A stretch of DNA of 64,000 bases, taken from Cryptomeria japonica (Eukaryota > Streptophyta > Pinopsida > Cupressales > Cupressaceae). The position numbers and the translations under genes were made by a program. Position 1 is the stretch's first letter, and every line of letters begins with the position of its first letter. The notes beneath the pieces were generated by a model, which was not told the DNA's origin, made no database searches, and saw only the letters and a program-made list of their open reading frames with translations. This document shows, piece by piece, positions 47,698 through 60,417 of this stretch. The DNA is taken from assembly GCF_030272615.1 (NCBI RefSeq), contig NC_081406.1, positions 260,203,386 to 260,267,385 of the forward strand, given 5' to 3'.

Positions 47698-48153
47698 GTT
47701 GGCCCATGACAAAGAAAAAATATAAAAACGTTAGCGGAATTACATCGTACACAACATGAACAACATGAACTTTGTAGACAAAAAGAGTATTAAATAATAA
47801 AAAGATGTTGTCATCAAAATCATTGTAAATTTTTTAATTCCTTACCTTTACTCTATGTAGACTATGCAGGATCCTCAACTAAATGGTCACATAAATAGTC
47901 ACATAGCTAATAAACAATCCAATTTCCATAAATAAACACAGTTTAAAAATTGTCACATAAATAGTCACACTCCCTATCTCCATCTCCATATTAAAAGGTG
48001 CATCATAAATTAATTATGTAATGGCATTAGAATTCAAAATAGAACGAATTAATTATGTTAAAAAAATTCTATCAAGAAGTCAATATTAAATAGATAATAT
48101 ACTAATCGCATACATCATACATTTCATTCTTCATCATCATGAACATCAAGGTC

Positions 48154-48184
<31 letters not shown>

Positions 48185-48189
48185 TCATC

Positions 48190-49244
48190 AGTAGGTCCCA
48201 GAGACAATTGAGAGGGGGGGTGAATCAGTTGTCTAATAAATTCAAACCAAAAACTTATTAACCAACTTAATGCTTAATACCGGTAAATTAGTTAAGTATG
48301 CCGGTGGACAATGTTAACAGAAAATTGCTGTACCGGTAAGAATTAATGCATGAAACATAACCACAAAGTCATCCACAACACATGACACCAATATTTGTAC
48401 GTGGAAACCCTGTAAGGGGAAAAACCATGGTGGGAAACCTTACCCACAATCAGATGATACTACTGCAGATAGTAAGTGTACAAGAGGGGTCTGCACATGC
48501 AGAAAGGCCAACAGCCTAGAGCTCACTGCTTAATCACAAATGGGAGTCACACTGACTACAGTTAGATGGTTAAATCCAATGAGAATGTACTGCACAAAAT
48601 AGCATCTTCATATGCTAGATTCAGTACCAGTGTAATGCTGATATGCTTCTACAAAAACCTAACTTCACCTTCAAATGATGTCTTCATGTATATCCCTGAT
48701 TGATCTTGCATATACCTTTCCTTAGATCTTTTTCGCATTCCACACTTGATCTTACAAATAAGATCTTACATTTATACCATACCCTAAGACCAATTTTAGT
48801 AGGTCGGCTCTACAAGATATTACAATAAAAACATTTTACAAACAATACAATATCCGATGCAATAACTGATTGAACATGTTGGCTTAATGCATTTACAACA
48901 ATAATAAATCATCTCCATAGTGTGCCATGCTGATCTGGAAAAGATAAACCTGCCGGTGTAACCCTAGATAACCTGGACCTATTTGTCGGTAAAAGAAAAT
49001 ATGCAAATGAGAATATACCAATGATTATTACTTCAAAATAAAGTGTCCACACGATGTCTTTGACATTACCAAGTGTCTTCCATGTCAATGCAAGTACCGG
49101 TGAACATTATATCCTACCGGTTAACCATATATCGGTAACTGTTTGCACAGTTTACTGTTTGCCAGTGAATGTTGGTGGATCTCCAAAGTAGGTGTATTTA
49201 GCAGGTGTTGACATTAATGACAAAACCATACCAAAATACCAACA
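48190..49244 (-). repeat. copia LTR (3' LTR of the minus-strand element)
   Basis: It matches 53680-54720 from GTAGGTCCCAGAGACAATTG to CATACCAAAATACCA. On the minus strand it begins TGTTGGTATTTTGG. The motif ACCGGT/TACCGGTA occurs several times in it. CpG sites often differ as TG or CA between the two LTRs. Confidence 0.92.
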
Positions 49245-49256
49245 ATCTCCCCCTTT
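49245..49256 (-). other. copia polypurine tract
   Basis: On the minus strand AAAGGGGGAGAT stands directly before the LTR start, the normal priming site for plus-strand DNA synthesis of copia elements. Confidence 0.85.
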
Positions 49257-49598
49257 GGCATTGATGGCAACACAAGATGGAAAAACCATCAAAGTGCCAA
49301 AACAGAAATGCCAAGTACAAAAACCAATTCTCCCCCTGGGAGTAATATGTGTTTATACCAATCTCTCCTCAAAAAGATAATGCATTTTTCATACATCTCT
49401 CCCTAATGTTTTTCCATATATCTCTCCCCCTTTGACATCAAATGTCAAAGTCACAAAAGGTCAAGTTCATACAAAATACCAACCAAGTCAATATACCAAC
49501 TACTCCCCCTAGGAGGTAGCTTCCTCCTCAAATACCGAAATAAAAGATTTGTCCATTTATTTCTACCGGTTGATGACAATCATCAACTATCTAAGTCT

Positions 49599-52476
49599 CT
49601 ACCGGTGGAGGTAAGACTCCGAGCTGATTTCTAAGATACTCAAAAGTTTCCTTAGGCAAAGGTTTGTGAAAATATCTGCAAGCTGTTCTTTAGTATTCAC
49701 ATAAACCAGTTTTATCTCTTTTTCTTCAACTTTTTCCCTTAGAAAATTCAATTTGATAGAAACATGTTTTGTTTTAGAATGTAATACTGGATTCTTAGAT
49801 ATATCAATTGTTGCAGTGTTATCACAATATATAGTAATAGGTTCCTTACATTTTACCTTTATGTCTTTCAAAATTTGCTTAAGCCAAAGTACCTGTGTAT
49901 GGTTTGTTGCTGCTGCAACATATTCTGATTCTGCTGTTGATAAAGATGTACAACTCTGTTTCTTACTTAACCAAGAAACTAATCTCTTTCCAAGAAAGAA
50001 TGCTCCTCCAGTGGTGCTTTTTCTATCATCCACATCTCCTGCCCAATTTGCATCTGTGTATGCATATAGATCAAAATTTTCATCTTTAGAATACCATAAT
50101 CCAAGATTTGTTGTGCCTTGTAAGTACCGAAAAATCCTTTTTACTACTGATTCATGATTTTCCCTAGGATTACTCTGAAATCTAGAAACTATATATACTG
50201 CATTCATAATATCAGGTCTGGTTTGTGTCAAATACAGTAATCCTCCTATTATAGATTTGTGTCTAGTTGGATTAATAGGTGTAGATTCATCCCTTTGAGA
50301 TAATTTGTCATTTGTAGTCATAGGTGCGCTTACTAGTTTAGAGTTCTCCATCCCAAATTTCCTAAGTAGTTCTTTCAAGTACTTAGATTGACTCAAAAAT
50401 ATGCCTTTATCAGTCTGTAAAATACTTGCATAATCAAGATGTCATCATTAGTTACTTTGTAGTATAAATTGCTATCTGCATTTCCTTTAGTAAAACCAAT
50501 CTTTAAAAGATACTTATCCAGTCTTGCATACCAAGCTCTTGGAGCTTGTTTTAATCCATACAGAGCTTTTCTTAATCTGTGAACCATATCATTGTCATCT
50601 GTCAAGGAAAATCCATTAGGTTGTTAAATATAGACTTCCTCTTCAAGATCTCCATTCAAGAATGCACATTTAATATCCATTTGATAAACTTTGTAATCCT
50701 TGTGAGTTGTAAAGGCCAAGAATAATCTAACTGCCTTAATTCTGGCTACCGGTGCAAAGGTTTCATTGTAATCAACTCCTTCTTTCTGAGAATATCCCTT
50801 ACACACTAGTCTTGCTTTATTTCTGACAACCTTACCATCTTCATTGAGTTTGTTTCTAAATACCCATTTGGTTCCAATTACATTTTTATTTTCAGGCTGG
50901 GGAACTAATGTCCAAGTATTATTTTTCTCAATTTGTCCTAATTCTTCTTCCATAGCTTTAATCCAAAATTTATCTTCACATGCCTCATTGATAGATAATG
51001 GTTCAATTTGAGAAATAAGACATACCTCTTCATTCACCAATCTTCCTCTTGGCATGACTCCTTTAAGTTTCCTTCCAATTATCCGATCTTCAGAATGATT
51101 CAGTCTTACATACTGGGGTGTCTTAGTCTATTGTTGTTCTTCAATTACTGTGGAATCCTCTGATGATACCAGAGTAACTGGATCATCATTCTGTATCGGT
51201 GGATTTACTGTTGGTTCATTTTTCATAATTTCTGTTACCAGTTCAGAGTCTATATACCTTGAAGTTCCTCTGAATTGTTCATCAATCTTTACATTTGTAC
51301 TTTCAACAATTTTCTGTAATCTTTTATTAAAACATCTATAAGCTTTACTCTTAGATGAATAACCAAGAAATATTCCTTCATCATTTCTAGGATCAAACTT
51401 GCCAATATACTCATCTCTTCTAATATAACATTTACTTCCAAAAATTCTAAAATACTTAAGAGTAGGAGTATTACCAAACCCTAGTTCATGAGGGGTCATA
51501 GTGGTTTCACCTTTGATGTGAACTTTGTTGAATGTATAGACAACAGTGCTTACTGCCTCTCTCCAGTACACATGTGGTAGATTTGCTTTAGATAACATAC
51601 TTCTTGCTGCATCCAAAATAGTTATGTTTTTCCTTTCAACAACTCCATTCTGTTGTGGTGTCTGAGGTGCTGATAACTGTCTTTTGATTCCATTTACTTC
51701 ACATAATGTATTAAAATCTCTAGATGTGAATTCTCCTCCTTGATCTGATCTTAAACATTTAATTTTCTTACCGATTTCATTTTCAACCATTGCTTTGAAT
51801 AGCTTGAACTTCCCAAGTGCTTCTAATTTTTCTTTGAGAAAATTAACCCAACACATTCTAGAATAATCATCAATAATTAGCATGAAATATCTATCACCTT
51901 GTAAGCTTTTAGTTCTAGCTGGACCACATAAATCAGTGTGAATTAAATCAAGAGCATTATTGGATTTTTCTGGAATACTTTTGAAACTAGCTCTAACTTG
52001 TTTTCCAAACTGACATTCCTTGCAAATTGTATTATGAGGTTTCACAATTTTAGGTGATCTCTAACTGCCTTAGAAGTACTGATTTTTATCATGCAATCAA
52101 AATTTACATGACATAGTCTTTTATGCCATAACCAACTTTCATCTATATGTGCAATTAAGCATGCCTTTTCATTGTTATTCAAATGAAAGATATTACCTCT
52201 AGTCTGATTACCGGTTACAATTTCCAAACCAGTTCTATTCATGATTTTGCATTTTCCATTTTTAAATTGTAACTGAAAACCTTTCTCAACTAATTGACCA
52301 ACACTTAAAATATTGTGTTTTAATCCTTCAACATAGTAGACATTGTTAGTGTTATGTTTACCATCAAGAGATATTGAACCCTTACCTTTGATTGAACAGG
52401 CTTTGTCATCTCCGAATCTTACTAAACCTCCATTATATTCTTGAAAGTTCAAGAATTTACCTTTGTCTCCAGTCAT
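49599..52476 (-). pseudogene. copia pol: protease, integrase, reverse transcriptase, RNase H
   Basis: Order on the minus strand: protease and pre-integrase (SWLWHKRLCHVNFDCM, 52476-52042); integrase with TICKECQFGKQ, HTDLCGPA, DDYSR, SDQGGEF and APQTPQQNGVVER (52045-51128); reverse transcriptase (GTKWVFRNKL, MDIKCAFLNGDLEEEVYI, YGLKQAPRAWY); and RNase H (YTDANWAGDVDDRKSTTGG, AESEYVAA, IYCDN). A frameshift lies near 52045 and stops at about 51125 and 50622. At about 50420-50435 the frame jumps from DDILI to QTDKGIF, so roughly 50 residues including the YVDD box are missing. Reverse transcription by its own product is impossible. Confidence 0.9.
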
Positions 52477-52491
52477 GTGATGTGAGCATCC

Positions 52492-53622
52492 TCAGTCAAT
52501 AATCCATTCATCCTTGGATTCAACTTTAGCTGCTAGGGCTTGTTCTACCGGTTGAGAAATAGGTACTGGTTGATCTTCTGTTATAGCAACAAAGACCCAT
52601 CCATTGTCTGCTGGATCCTCATCAGAATCATCAGTCACACCTTCATCATCAATGTAACAAGATTTATCTTTGTTTTTCTTAAATCTATATCTCTGATATT
52701 CAAGATTATGTTTGTGTGTCCTTCTAGCTTCTTCTCTTAGTCTAGCATGTCTATCAGGGCATCTTGAAGCCATATGACCAATCTTATTGTAGTTGAAACA
52801 TTTAAAGGGTGCTTTACCTTCATACATACTTCCAATTGGACCTTTTGGCATTTTTCTTGCAAATAGTGCTTCAAGTTCTTCAAGCTCTTCATTCTCCTTC
52901 CTAGTTTCTTCAAGTTCTCTTGCATAAAAGGCTCTCCAGTCTGATTTGTCGAAGGATGGAGCAGATGATGTTGATGCTTTGAAGGCCAAATCAGTTTTTA
53001 TAGTAGCAACAGGACCAAATTCTTCAATTTCAAAAGCTGAAAGTTTTCCAATCAATGTATCCCTAGTTACTAATGTATTAGGCATTGTTCTCAACTCATT
53101 TATAGCAGTAACATTCATTTTGTATGCCGGTGGTAAACCTCTTAAGATTTTTGAAACAATCTCATCTTCACTCAAGGTTCCTCCACAACATTTGATACCC
53201 AAAACAATTTCATTTACTCTTTCCATAAAAGCAGAAATCCTTTCATCTTCTTCCATTTTCAGATGTTCATACCTAACTCGGAAGTTTTCAAGTTTTGCAA
53301 TTTTGACTATGGAATCCCCTTCATTTAGTGTTTCCAAATGATCCCAAATAGATTTTGCAGTGGATCTATCTGATAATCCCATGATTTGTTGATCTAATAA
53401 TGTGCTCAAAAGTGCTTCTCTTGCTTTGCAATCATTTTCTTCATCTTTGGCTAAAGTAATGGGAGCAGTCTGACCAGCTACAGTAGCAATATAACCATTC
53501 TTAGTAACTTCCCAGATGTCTTTACCAATGCAATTCAGATGTGTCTCCATTCTGATTTTCCATATCCCATAGTTGGTTCCATCAAGTTTAGGACTATCCT
53601 TTCTGAAATAATTAGTAGACAT
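52492..53622 (-). pseudogene. copia gag, nearly intact
   Basis: An open frame of 376 codons starts at ATG 53622, about 45 bp after the primer-binding site. It opens with MSTNYFRKDSPKLDGTNYGI and contains the copia gag core (AKSIWDHLETL, GLPPAYK). The zinc knuckle reads CFNYNKIGHMASRC, with the second Cys replaced by Tyr. It ends at a TGA (52491-52489) directly after DEWIID. The next codons give GCSHHMTGD, so the stop replaces the Ser of the protease D-S-G active-site motif. Gag could still be made alone, but protease could not follow it. Confidence 0.88.
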
Positions 53623-53665
53623 TGGATCTCCTCAAGTTGTTAAACTTCTGCAAAAAGAGGACTAG

Positions 53666-53677
53666 GCTCTGATACCA
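53666..53677 (-). other. copia primer-binding site (tRNA-Met)
   Basis: The minus strand reads TGGTATCAGAGC, two bases inside the right LTR, complementary to the 3' end of initiator tRNA-Met as in most plant copia elements. Confidence 0.9.
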
Positions 53678-53679
53678 AT

Positions 53680-54718
53680 TGTAGGTCCCAGAGACAATTG
53701 AGAGGGGGGGATGAATCAGTTGTCTAATAAATTCAAACCAAAAACTTATTAACCAACTTAATGCTTAATACCGGTAAATTAGTTAAGTATGCTGGTGGAC
53801 AATGTTAACAGAAAATTGTTGTGCCGGTAAGAATTAATGCATGACACATAAGCACAAAGTCATCCACAACACATGACACCAATATTTGTATGTGGAAACC
53901 CTGTAAGGGGAAAAACCATGGTGGGAAACCTCACCCACAATCAGATGATACTACTGCAGATAGTAAGTGTACAAGAGGGGTCTGCACATGCAGAAAGGCC
54001 AACAGCCTAGAGGTCACTGCTCAATCACAAATGGGAGTCACACTGACTACAGTTGGATGGTTAAATCCAATGAGAATGTACTGCACAAAATAACATCTTC
54101 ATATGCTCGATTCAGTACCGGTGTAATGCTGATATGCTTCTACAAAAACCTAACTTCACCTTCAAATGATGTCTTCATGTATATCCTTGCTTGTTCTCAC
54201 ATATACCTTTCCTTAGATCTTTTTTGCATTCCACACTTGATCTTACAAATAAGATCTTACATTTATACCATACCCTAAGACCAATTTTAGTAGGTCGGCT
54301 CTACAAGATATTACAATAAAAACATTTTACAAACAATGCAATAACCGATTGAACATGTCGGCTTAATGCATTTACAACAATAATAAATCATCTCCATAGC
54401 GTGCCATGCTGATCTAGAAAAGATAAACCTGTCGGTGTAACCCTAGATAACCTGGACCTATTTGCCGGTAAAAGCAAATATGCAAATGAGAATATACCAA
54501 TGATTATTACTTCAAAGTAAAGTGTCCACATGATGTCTTTGACATTACCAAGTGTCTTCCATGTCAATGCAGGTACCGATGAACATTATATCCTGTCGGT
54601 TAACCATATACCGGTAACTATTTGCACAATTTACTATTTGCCAGTGAATGTTGTTGGATCTCCAAAGTAGGTGTATTTAGCAGGTGTTGACATCAATGAC
54701 AAAACCATACCAAAATAC

Positions 54719-54720
<2 letters not shown>
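53680..54720 (-). repeat. copia LTR (5' LTR of the minus-strand element)
   Basis: It is the partner of 48190-49244. Plus-strand ends are TGTAGGTCCC at 53680 and AAAATACCA at 54720, next to the CAT microsatellite. It lacks a short segment present in the other LTR near 48850. Confidence 0.92.
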
Positions 54721-54765
<45 letters not shown>

Positions 54766-54804
54766 ACATCTTCGCCATCATCATCACCATCATCACCATC
54801 ACCG

Positions 54805-54854
<50 letters not shown>

Positions 54855-54885
54855 TTCTTCTTCTTCTTCTTCTTCTTCATCGTCA
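54721..54885. repeat. (CAT/CTT)n microsatellite coding for the transposase acidic tail
   Basis: Long CAT runs with a CTT block; on the minus strand they read GAT and GAA codons in the TNP2 frame, giving an Asp/Glu-rich tail. The run continues at 48162-48189 on the other side of the copia element, showing where the copia inserted. Confidence 0.9.
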
Positions 54886-57800
54886 TTGTGAAACTATTGA
54901 TCGTGATCATCATCCACTTCATCTTCTACTTCTTCAGTATCTTCTTCTTTAGTATCTTCTTCTTCCATCACATTATACTTTCTTGGCCTTCCTCTTGGAT
55001 CATGTCTAACAATAAATGACCAACCCAGTTTTTGTGGAACCTCTGAGTAATATACTTGCTCACATTGGCTTGGAAGAACATAGGGCTCATCCCCAACTGG
55101 TTCAAATGACCTTGTATTTAGTATTATAAAACCATTGTCATGTTCAATAATAGTTCTATCAGGATCATTTTTATTCAATCGTAGCCTGTACCATTTGACA
55201 ATGAACAAAACTAATTTGAAGGAATTAAAGTCACACTCAAGTATATCATCCAAAATGCCATAGTATCTATTTTGAGACTATTGAGGATGAATTTCATTTC
55301 TCGATGAAATATTTGTCACCTCAAAGACTGCAGTGATGCCAGAATCACAAGTTTTCTTCGTGTCATCCAACTTTTTTATGCGAAATTTATGACCATTGCA
55401 GCACATAGCATTGTGGTGTTTTACCTACGATATGTCAAGCATGTAAAATTTATTGCATTGTGAGTTGATAAACATATGGGTGATTAATAAATTTATTCAT
55501 ACTTGTTTATCTCTTAAACCATATGCTAAATCAATTTCCCTTTGCGTAACATTGGAATCTCCATTCCGATGTGCTTCTTTAACCAATGAAGCCACACCTT
55601 CCCATGTTAATGTGCGTCTAGAATGTTGACAATGTTCAATCCATACCATCATCCAATTAAGATTGTTTGCAATATACAAATGTAGTGCATCCCACTCTCA
55701 ACCAACTGTACAAAAAATAAATAGACGTCTTACAATCGATTTATTTTAAAGATTAAGAATTAATTAACTACAATAACATCTTATAATTACCTCTCACTTT
55801 CCTCAATCTACCTTTCCCCATCAATTACTCCCCTTCAAATTTGTTAATGGTGTTGGGATCCCAAATGCAATCCACATGGATCTTTGTTGCAAACTTAGGA
55901 AGATATTCAGAAATGTACACCATAGTCTGGTATACCATATATACCTCCACCATAAAACCCTCAGGATGTGCTCTTTGTCGAACCAAAGCCTTCAAAAATT
56001 TCAAGTGCCTCTCAACCATCCACATTGACCTAGTGTGTACAGGTCCACACAATTCAATCTCCTCAACTTGGTGTATGAGGTAGTGTTCTTGTGCATTGAA
56101 AAAAGCTGGAGGTAGACACTTTTGCATTTCACACATTAAATGAGGAATTTTTCTCTTCCAATATTTTATATCATCTTTATGGATTTCTTTACATGACAAC
56201 CACCTACAAGGTATTCAAGATGCAAAAAAATATATGACATAAGAAGTAAAACAAATCACAAATATAATATCTATACAACGAAATAAACAAATATCACTAC
56301 TTACCTCATGTATTTTCCAAGATCATATATGACTTGCTTGACATTATTGTCAAAGTCGTCTGGGAGAGATAGAGGTAGAACGTACTGCAACAATTATAAA
56401 ATTATCTTTTCATTTTTTTGTAACATAATGAAAAGTACACATACGCGTAGTACTTAAATACATACTAAAAACACAAGAACATGAATTACCTTAATGAAGG
56501 TATGCCAATCATGCATTTTCATCCCTGGCCCAAATTCACTTTTCTTTGATATGAGATTGTTTATGTTCGTAGCAAATCCTATGGGAAATCGAATTTTTCG
56601 TATGACTTCTTTTATAGCATTGCTTTGCTAGTCTATTAATAACAAAGGAAGCTCACTTATATTAATCTGGTCTCCATGGCTATTTGATTGAATGACATTT
56701 ATCATTGCATGATTGGAATCCTAAATGTCACTACATATTTTGACAATTTTTTCTTTGTCACGCCTTCCATCCAATATTTTCCATAATGTCTCTGTTATAT
56801 TCTTTCCAATATGCATACTATCAAACAAATGAACAATTTGTTACTGCTCATAGTAGGGCAACCTACTAAATTGTTGGGGATAACTTTTTATTCCCTTAGG
56901 AAGGTGGTCATTTATGCCTTCACGACCTTCATGATCATCAATCACATCATCAGTAAACAAAACAAAATAGAAAAGATGTTTTATGACAAACCAATAGATG
57001 GAAGGGCATTACCTTGATGATTAATTCTATTATATTCCAACTTCCACAGGTGAGGTGTCATTCTTCGCGTCTTTGATGTATTCTCTTCTTTCCCATTGAA
57101 AAGATGTTTTTTCAGTATTTCGATACTTGTGATTTTTGTGCAGAAAGTGCCTATACTCATCAAACACCTACTTTCCTAAACTTTTTGAATGACGAGATTT
57201 CGTCTTTGGACCACAAACAAGACATGCAAATTTTCCCTTTATTTGAAGACCTACAAGATAATGTATAATTGGATTAAATATGATAATTTTTTGAATTATA
57301 ATGTTCATGCACAACTTAAACACTATAACATACCACAAAAATGTGTTAGCCCTGGGGCATCGTGTATTGTCTATAGAAGCATCACATGGAATTGAAATTG
57401 TCTTTGTCCTATTGGTCTAGAGACATCATACATAGTGACACCATTCCATAACTCCAACAACTCATCGATAAGAGGCTCGATATATACATTCATATCTTTA
57501 ACTTGGTACTTACCTAATCGAATGAACAAAAACATTACATAATTATTATGACCATTTTATTGCAATATTTATAATTAAATTTAGACGACTATATTTAACT
57601 GATAAAATACCTGGAACAATCATTGCCAACATTATGTGCTCCCTCTTTATTGACATCCATGGAGGAATGTTATTGTTGATAACAAAAACAAGCCACACTG
57701 AGTAAACAGATCTCATCTCTCCAAATGGATTGACACCGTCCACTGCCAATGAAAGCCTAAGATTACGAGGTTCTTCTTTAAAGTGTGGCCACTTTTTCTC

Positions 57801-58933
57801 TATATCCATAAATGCTGAACCATCCACAGACATTCAAATAATGTCATCTCGACTTCTATTGCATGCATGGTAATCCATAAATTGTACCAAGCTAGTGCGC
57901 TTGAATAATCGTTGCATACGTGGAATAATGGGCATATAGCGAAGAACCTTGCGAGGAACCCTTTTTGTTATTTGATCTATTTGATATCTACTGATATGAC
58001 ATTCAGGGCATTCAGTTCAAAATTCATGTTGTTTGTGCTATATAATATGATCATTGGGACAAGCATCTATTACTTGATACTCCATTCCAATATCTTTCAT
58101 AACGGCAGATAATTCTCGGTATGAGCGAGGTAGAATATTTGATGGTGGTAACAAAAACTCACCTATCAATCTACAACAACAAAATATAATTTGTTATAAT
58201 AAAGAATATTAATGGTACAACATGATTCACAGTTTATTATGACATATATGACATGCCTTAACATACATGACATTGTTATGTTGGATAAACCATTCATAAC
58301 CTTCAAGTTCACCAACAACAATACAACAAAGAGAAGAGTTGCATGTGAGCCTTTGTAAAGGGCCTCAGATGCCTTCTTAAGTAGAGGGACATCATGAACA
58401 ACATCAAGGTCATCTTCATCATCATGATCAGCTGCGTGAGTGCTAAATGAGTCATGGATCAATGTATTTGTACCATCATCTTCAATTGTGTTTTCTGGCT
58501 CATGATCGTCATCTTCCATGGGATCATTATCTTCAGCTTCAATATTCACACCTCCATGTTTGTCCACTTTGAAAACCATATTCTCAGGGTTGTGTTGATC
58601 CATACCATGTGCTCCGGGGTGCTCAACCTATATAAAATTGATATACATAAATAAACTGTGATCATGATCTCATCATCACGTGATTTATTATGTATATAAA
58701 TTATCAAAACAATATAATGAAAAACTTACCAATGGATGATAATCATGTCCACCTTCAATGTGACCATGTAGCCTACAATGTTTCTTTGCCGTTTTGATTA
58801 GAAGTCTTCTAGTCTTTAACCCCTTACAAATTTTGCACGGACAATAACATTTTCCATCACCTTTTCTTTTCAAGTTAGACCACAATCTAGCAATTGTCTC
58901 CTTATTTTGTTGTCCGTTGATATTGTCTGGCAT

Positions 58934-60417
58934 GGTCTTTCTTCACAAGCAAGAAAATAGAAATTATTATCTGACATGGTCTTTCCCTCAGGAGCTGGCA
59001 GATCTTGCTTCCATACTTTAATTCTGTTTTCTCAAAGGACAATCCTAAAAATCCATGCATTGAAAACAACTTTTTACACCTTTGTTGGTTGTGGTGGCAT
59101 CACAGAGAGTTTACATCAATAAATGAAGAACATGCCAATGCTTTTAATGCAGCAGTAGAAATCTATCTCTTATTCAATATCTCTAGTGAAACCCCCATGA
59201 TCTTTTGTTGGAGTAGAATTTGTTATATTCTAGAAAGGGTCTTGTCCTTTGTTGATGGGATAGTCATCTACCTCAAGAAATAACTGTTCTTTTCTCCAAC
59301 AAGAAGTGGAACTAAATGAAGATCTAGCACCATGAAATGAATCCTCAAAAGGATTACTATAGTTAGTTTTGGTAGATAATGATCTGGGTAAAATACTAAT
59401 GTGGCTTTACGAAACATTATGTACTAGCTTAGCATACTCTAACAACTTTGATGCGACATGCTACATCCAATTAAGTCTCCATCGGTATCTCTATTGTGTT
59501 TATGGATTGGGATTCAATGTACTCTTTTTATACACAGATTTTACTTTCAACTAAGGAGGTTTGTATGTACTTACTTGTCTTTCGATTGTATCCCTATTTC
59601 AAGAATTTCTTCTATCAACAAATCATTTGTTTTAAGTTGTACAAGTGGAAGCTTGAACATGCCTTCCATGCTAGCCTTGTTGATACGTTCAACACCATCT
59701 TGTGCAACAAATCTTTAGAACTCCATTTTTCTGAATTGAAGAGTGAGTAGTAGGGACAATCTAGGACACTTACAAAGGTTTTGCAAGAGAGATAAATAGA
59801 CCTAAATATTATGGCTTAATAATGATCAATAGGTAAATAGATAAGAAACTCTCAATATCAAAATGACTTTCTCAATTGTCTTTACTAGAAATGGATAGAT
59901 CTGCTAATAATGGCTTTATGACTATATGCCAACTTTAGACTCAATCCAAGAAGAGCTAGAACTAATATGTGATATCTAGATTTATGATCTCTATAATATA
60001 ACTATCCCATAATTATGTTTCCACGCATCTATACCACAACACAAACATCATGCTAGTGTTCAGCCATAGCAATTGATATCCTAATTATAGAATGTGAAAT
60101 ATGCACATAACTATGAATAAAGATTAAGAAAAACAAAGAAAGATGCTTATTGCAAACATAAATGACTAATGGACAAGAATTGAATTCATTGTAGATAGTT
60201 TTGAATATCAAATTCACTTATTTGTGTGCATTTAGTAACTCATGTACTTGTGGCCAACCATTTATCTCTTTCATAAATTCACACTTATTAATAACATTAA
60301 ATGGCTGAGTAATTATGTTTTAGTTGAAATTGAAAATAAAATATTTTTTTTCAGGACAACTCACACTATTCCCTATCATATTTTAGACTCTCGGTTTTGT
60401 TAGTAGTGGTTTGATGT
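58934..60417. other. Upstream region of the TNP2-like gene, no gene recognised
   Basis: Frames at 59005-59283 and 59458-59750 have no recognisable domain. As the 5' flank of the minus-strand transposase gene it should hold its promoter, but I cannot point to a convincing element. Confidence 0.35.

Larger units (their letters stand above)
48190..54720 (-). mobile_element. Ty1/copia retrotransposon with both LTRs
   Basis: LTRs of about 1.05 kb flank gag and pol on the minus strand. The tRNA-Met primer-binding site and polypurine tract stand in the right places. The LTRs differ at roughly 4% of positions by eye plus a small deletion, so insertion is younger than the decayed elements around it. 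It is inserted in a (CAT)n microsatellite, which hides any target-site duplication. Coding is broken by a stop in the protease motif, a frameshift, further stops and a deletion of the reverse transcriptase active site, so it is non-autonomous. Confidence 0.92.
48124..58933 (-). pseudogene. TNP2-like CACTA transposase, split by a copia insertion
   Basis: The start ATG at 58933 opens a Cys/His N-terminal domain (CYCPCKICKG...HLHGH-type, 58870-58745) typical of transposase-associated domains. Exon 3 (58162-57611) has EFLLPPSN and LRLSLAVDGVNPFG, the catalytic Asp region of Transposase_21. Later exons give HLFDSMHIGKN (about 56830-56800), then a DUF4218-like exon (56208-55830; PHLMCEMQKCLPPAFF, MWMVERHLKFLKALVR). 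A DUF4216-like exon follows (55265-54900; YYGILDDILECDF, QVYYSEVPQKLGW). A poly-Asp/Glu tail ends at 48124. The transposase would cut and paste the element. Stops in several exons (three in exon 3) inactivate it. Without copia the gene spans about 4.3 kb. Confidence 0.85.

Noticed and set aside
49753-50157. 134-codon plus-strand frame in the copia RNase H region
   Set aside because: It is antisense to RNase H, which has all its expected motifs on the minus strand.
54671-55019. Long poly-His, poly-Ile and poly-Met open frames
   Set aside because: They are readings of the CAT/CTT microsatellite in other frames or strands; the real frame is the acidic tail of the transposase on the minus strand.
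59005-59750. Frames upstream of the transposase gene
   Set aside because: Short overlapping frames with no conserved motifs; more likely promoter-side non-coding sequence.
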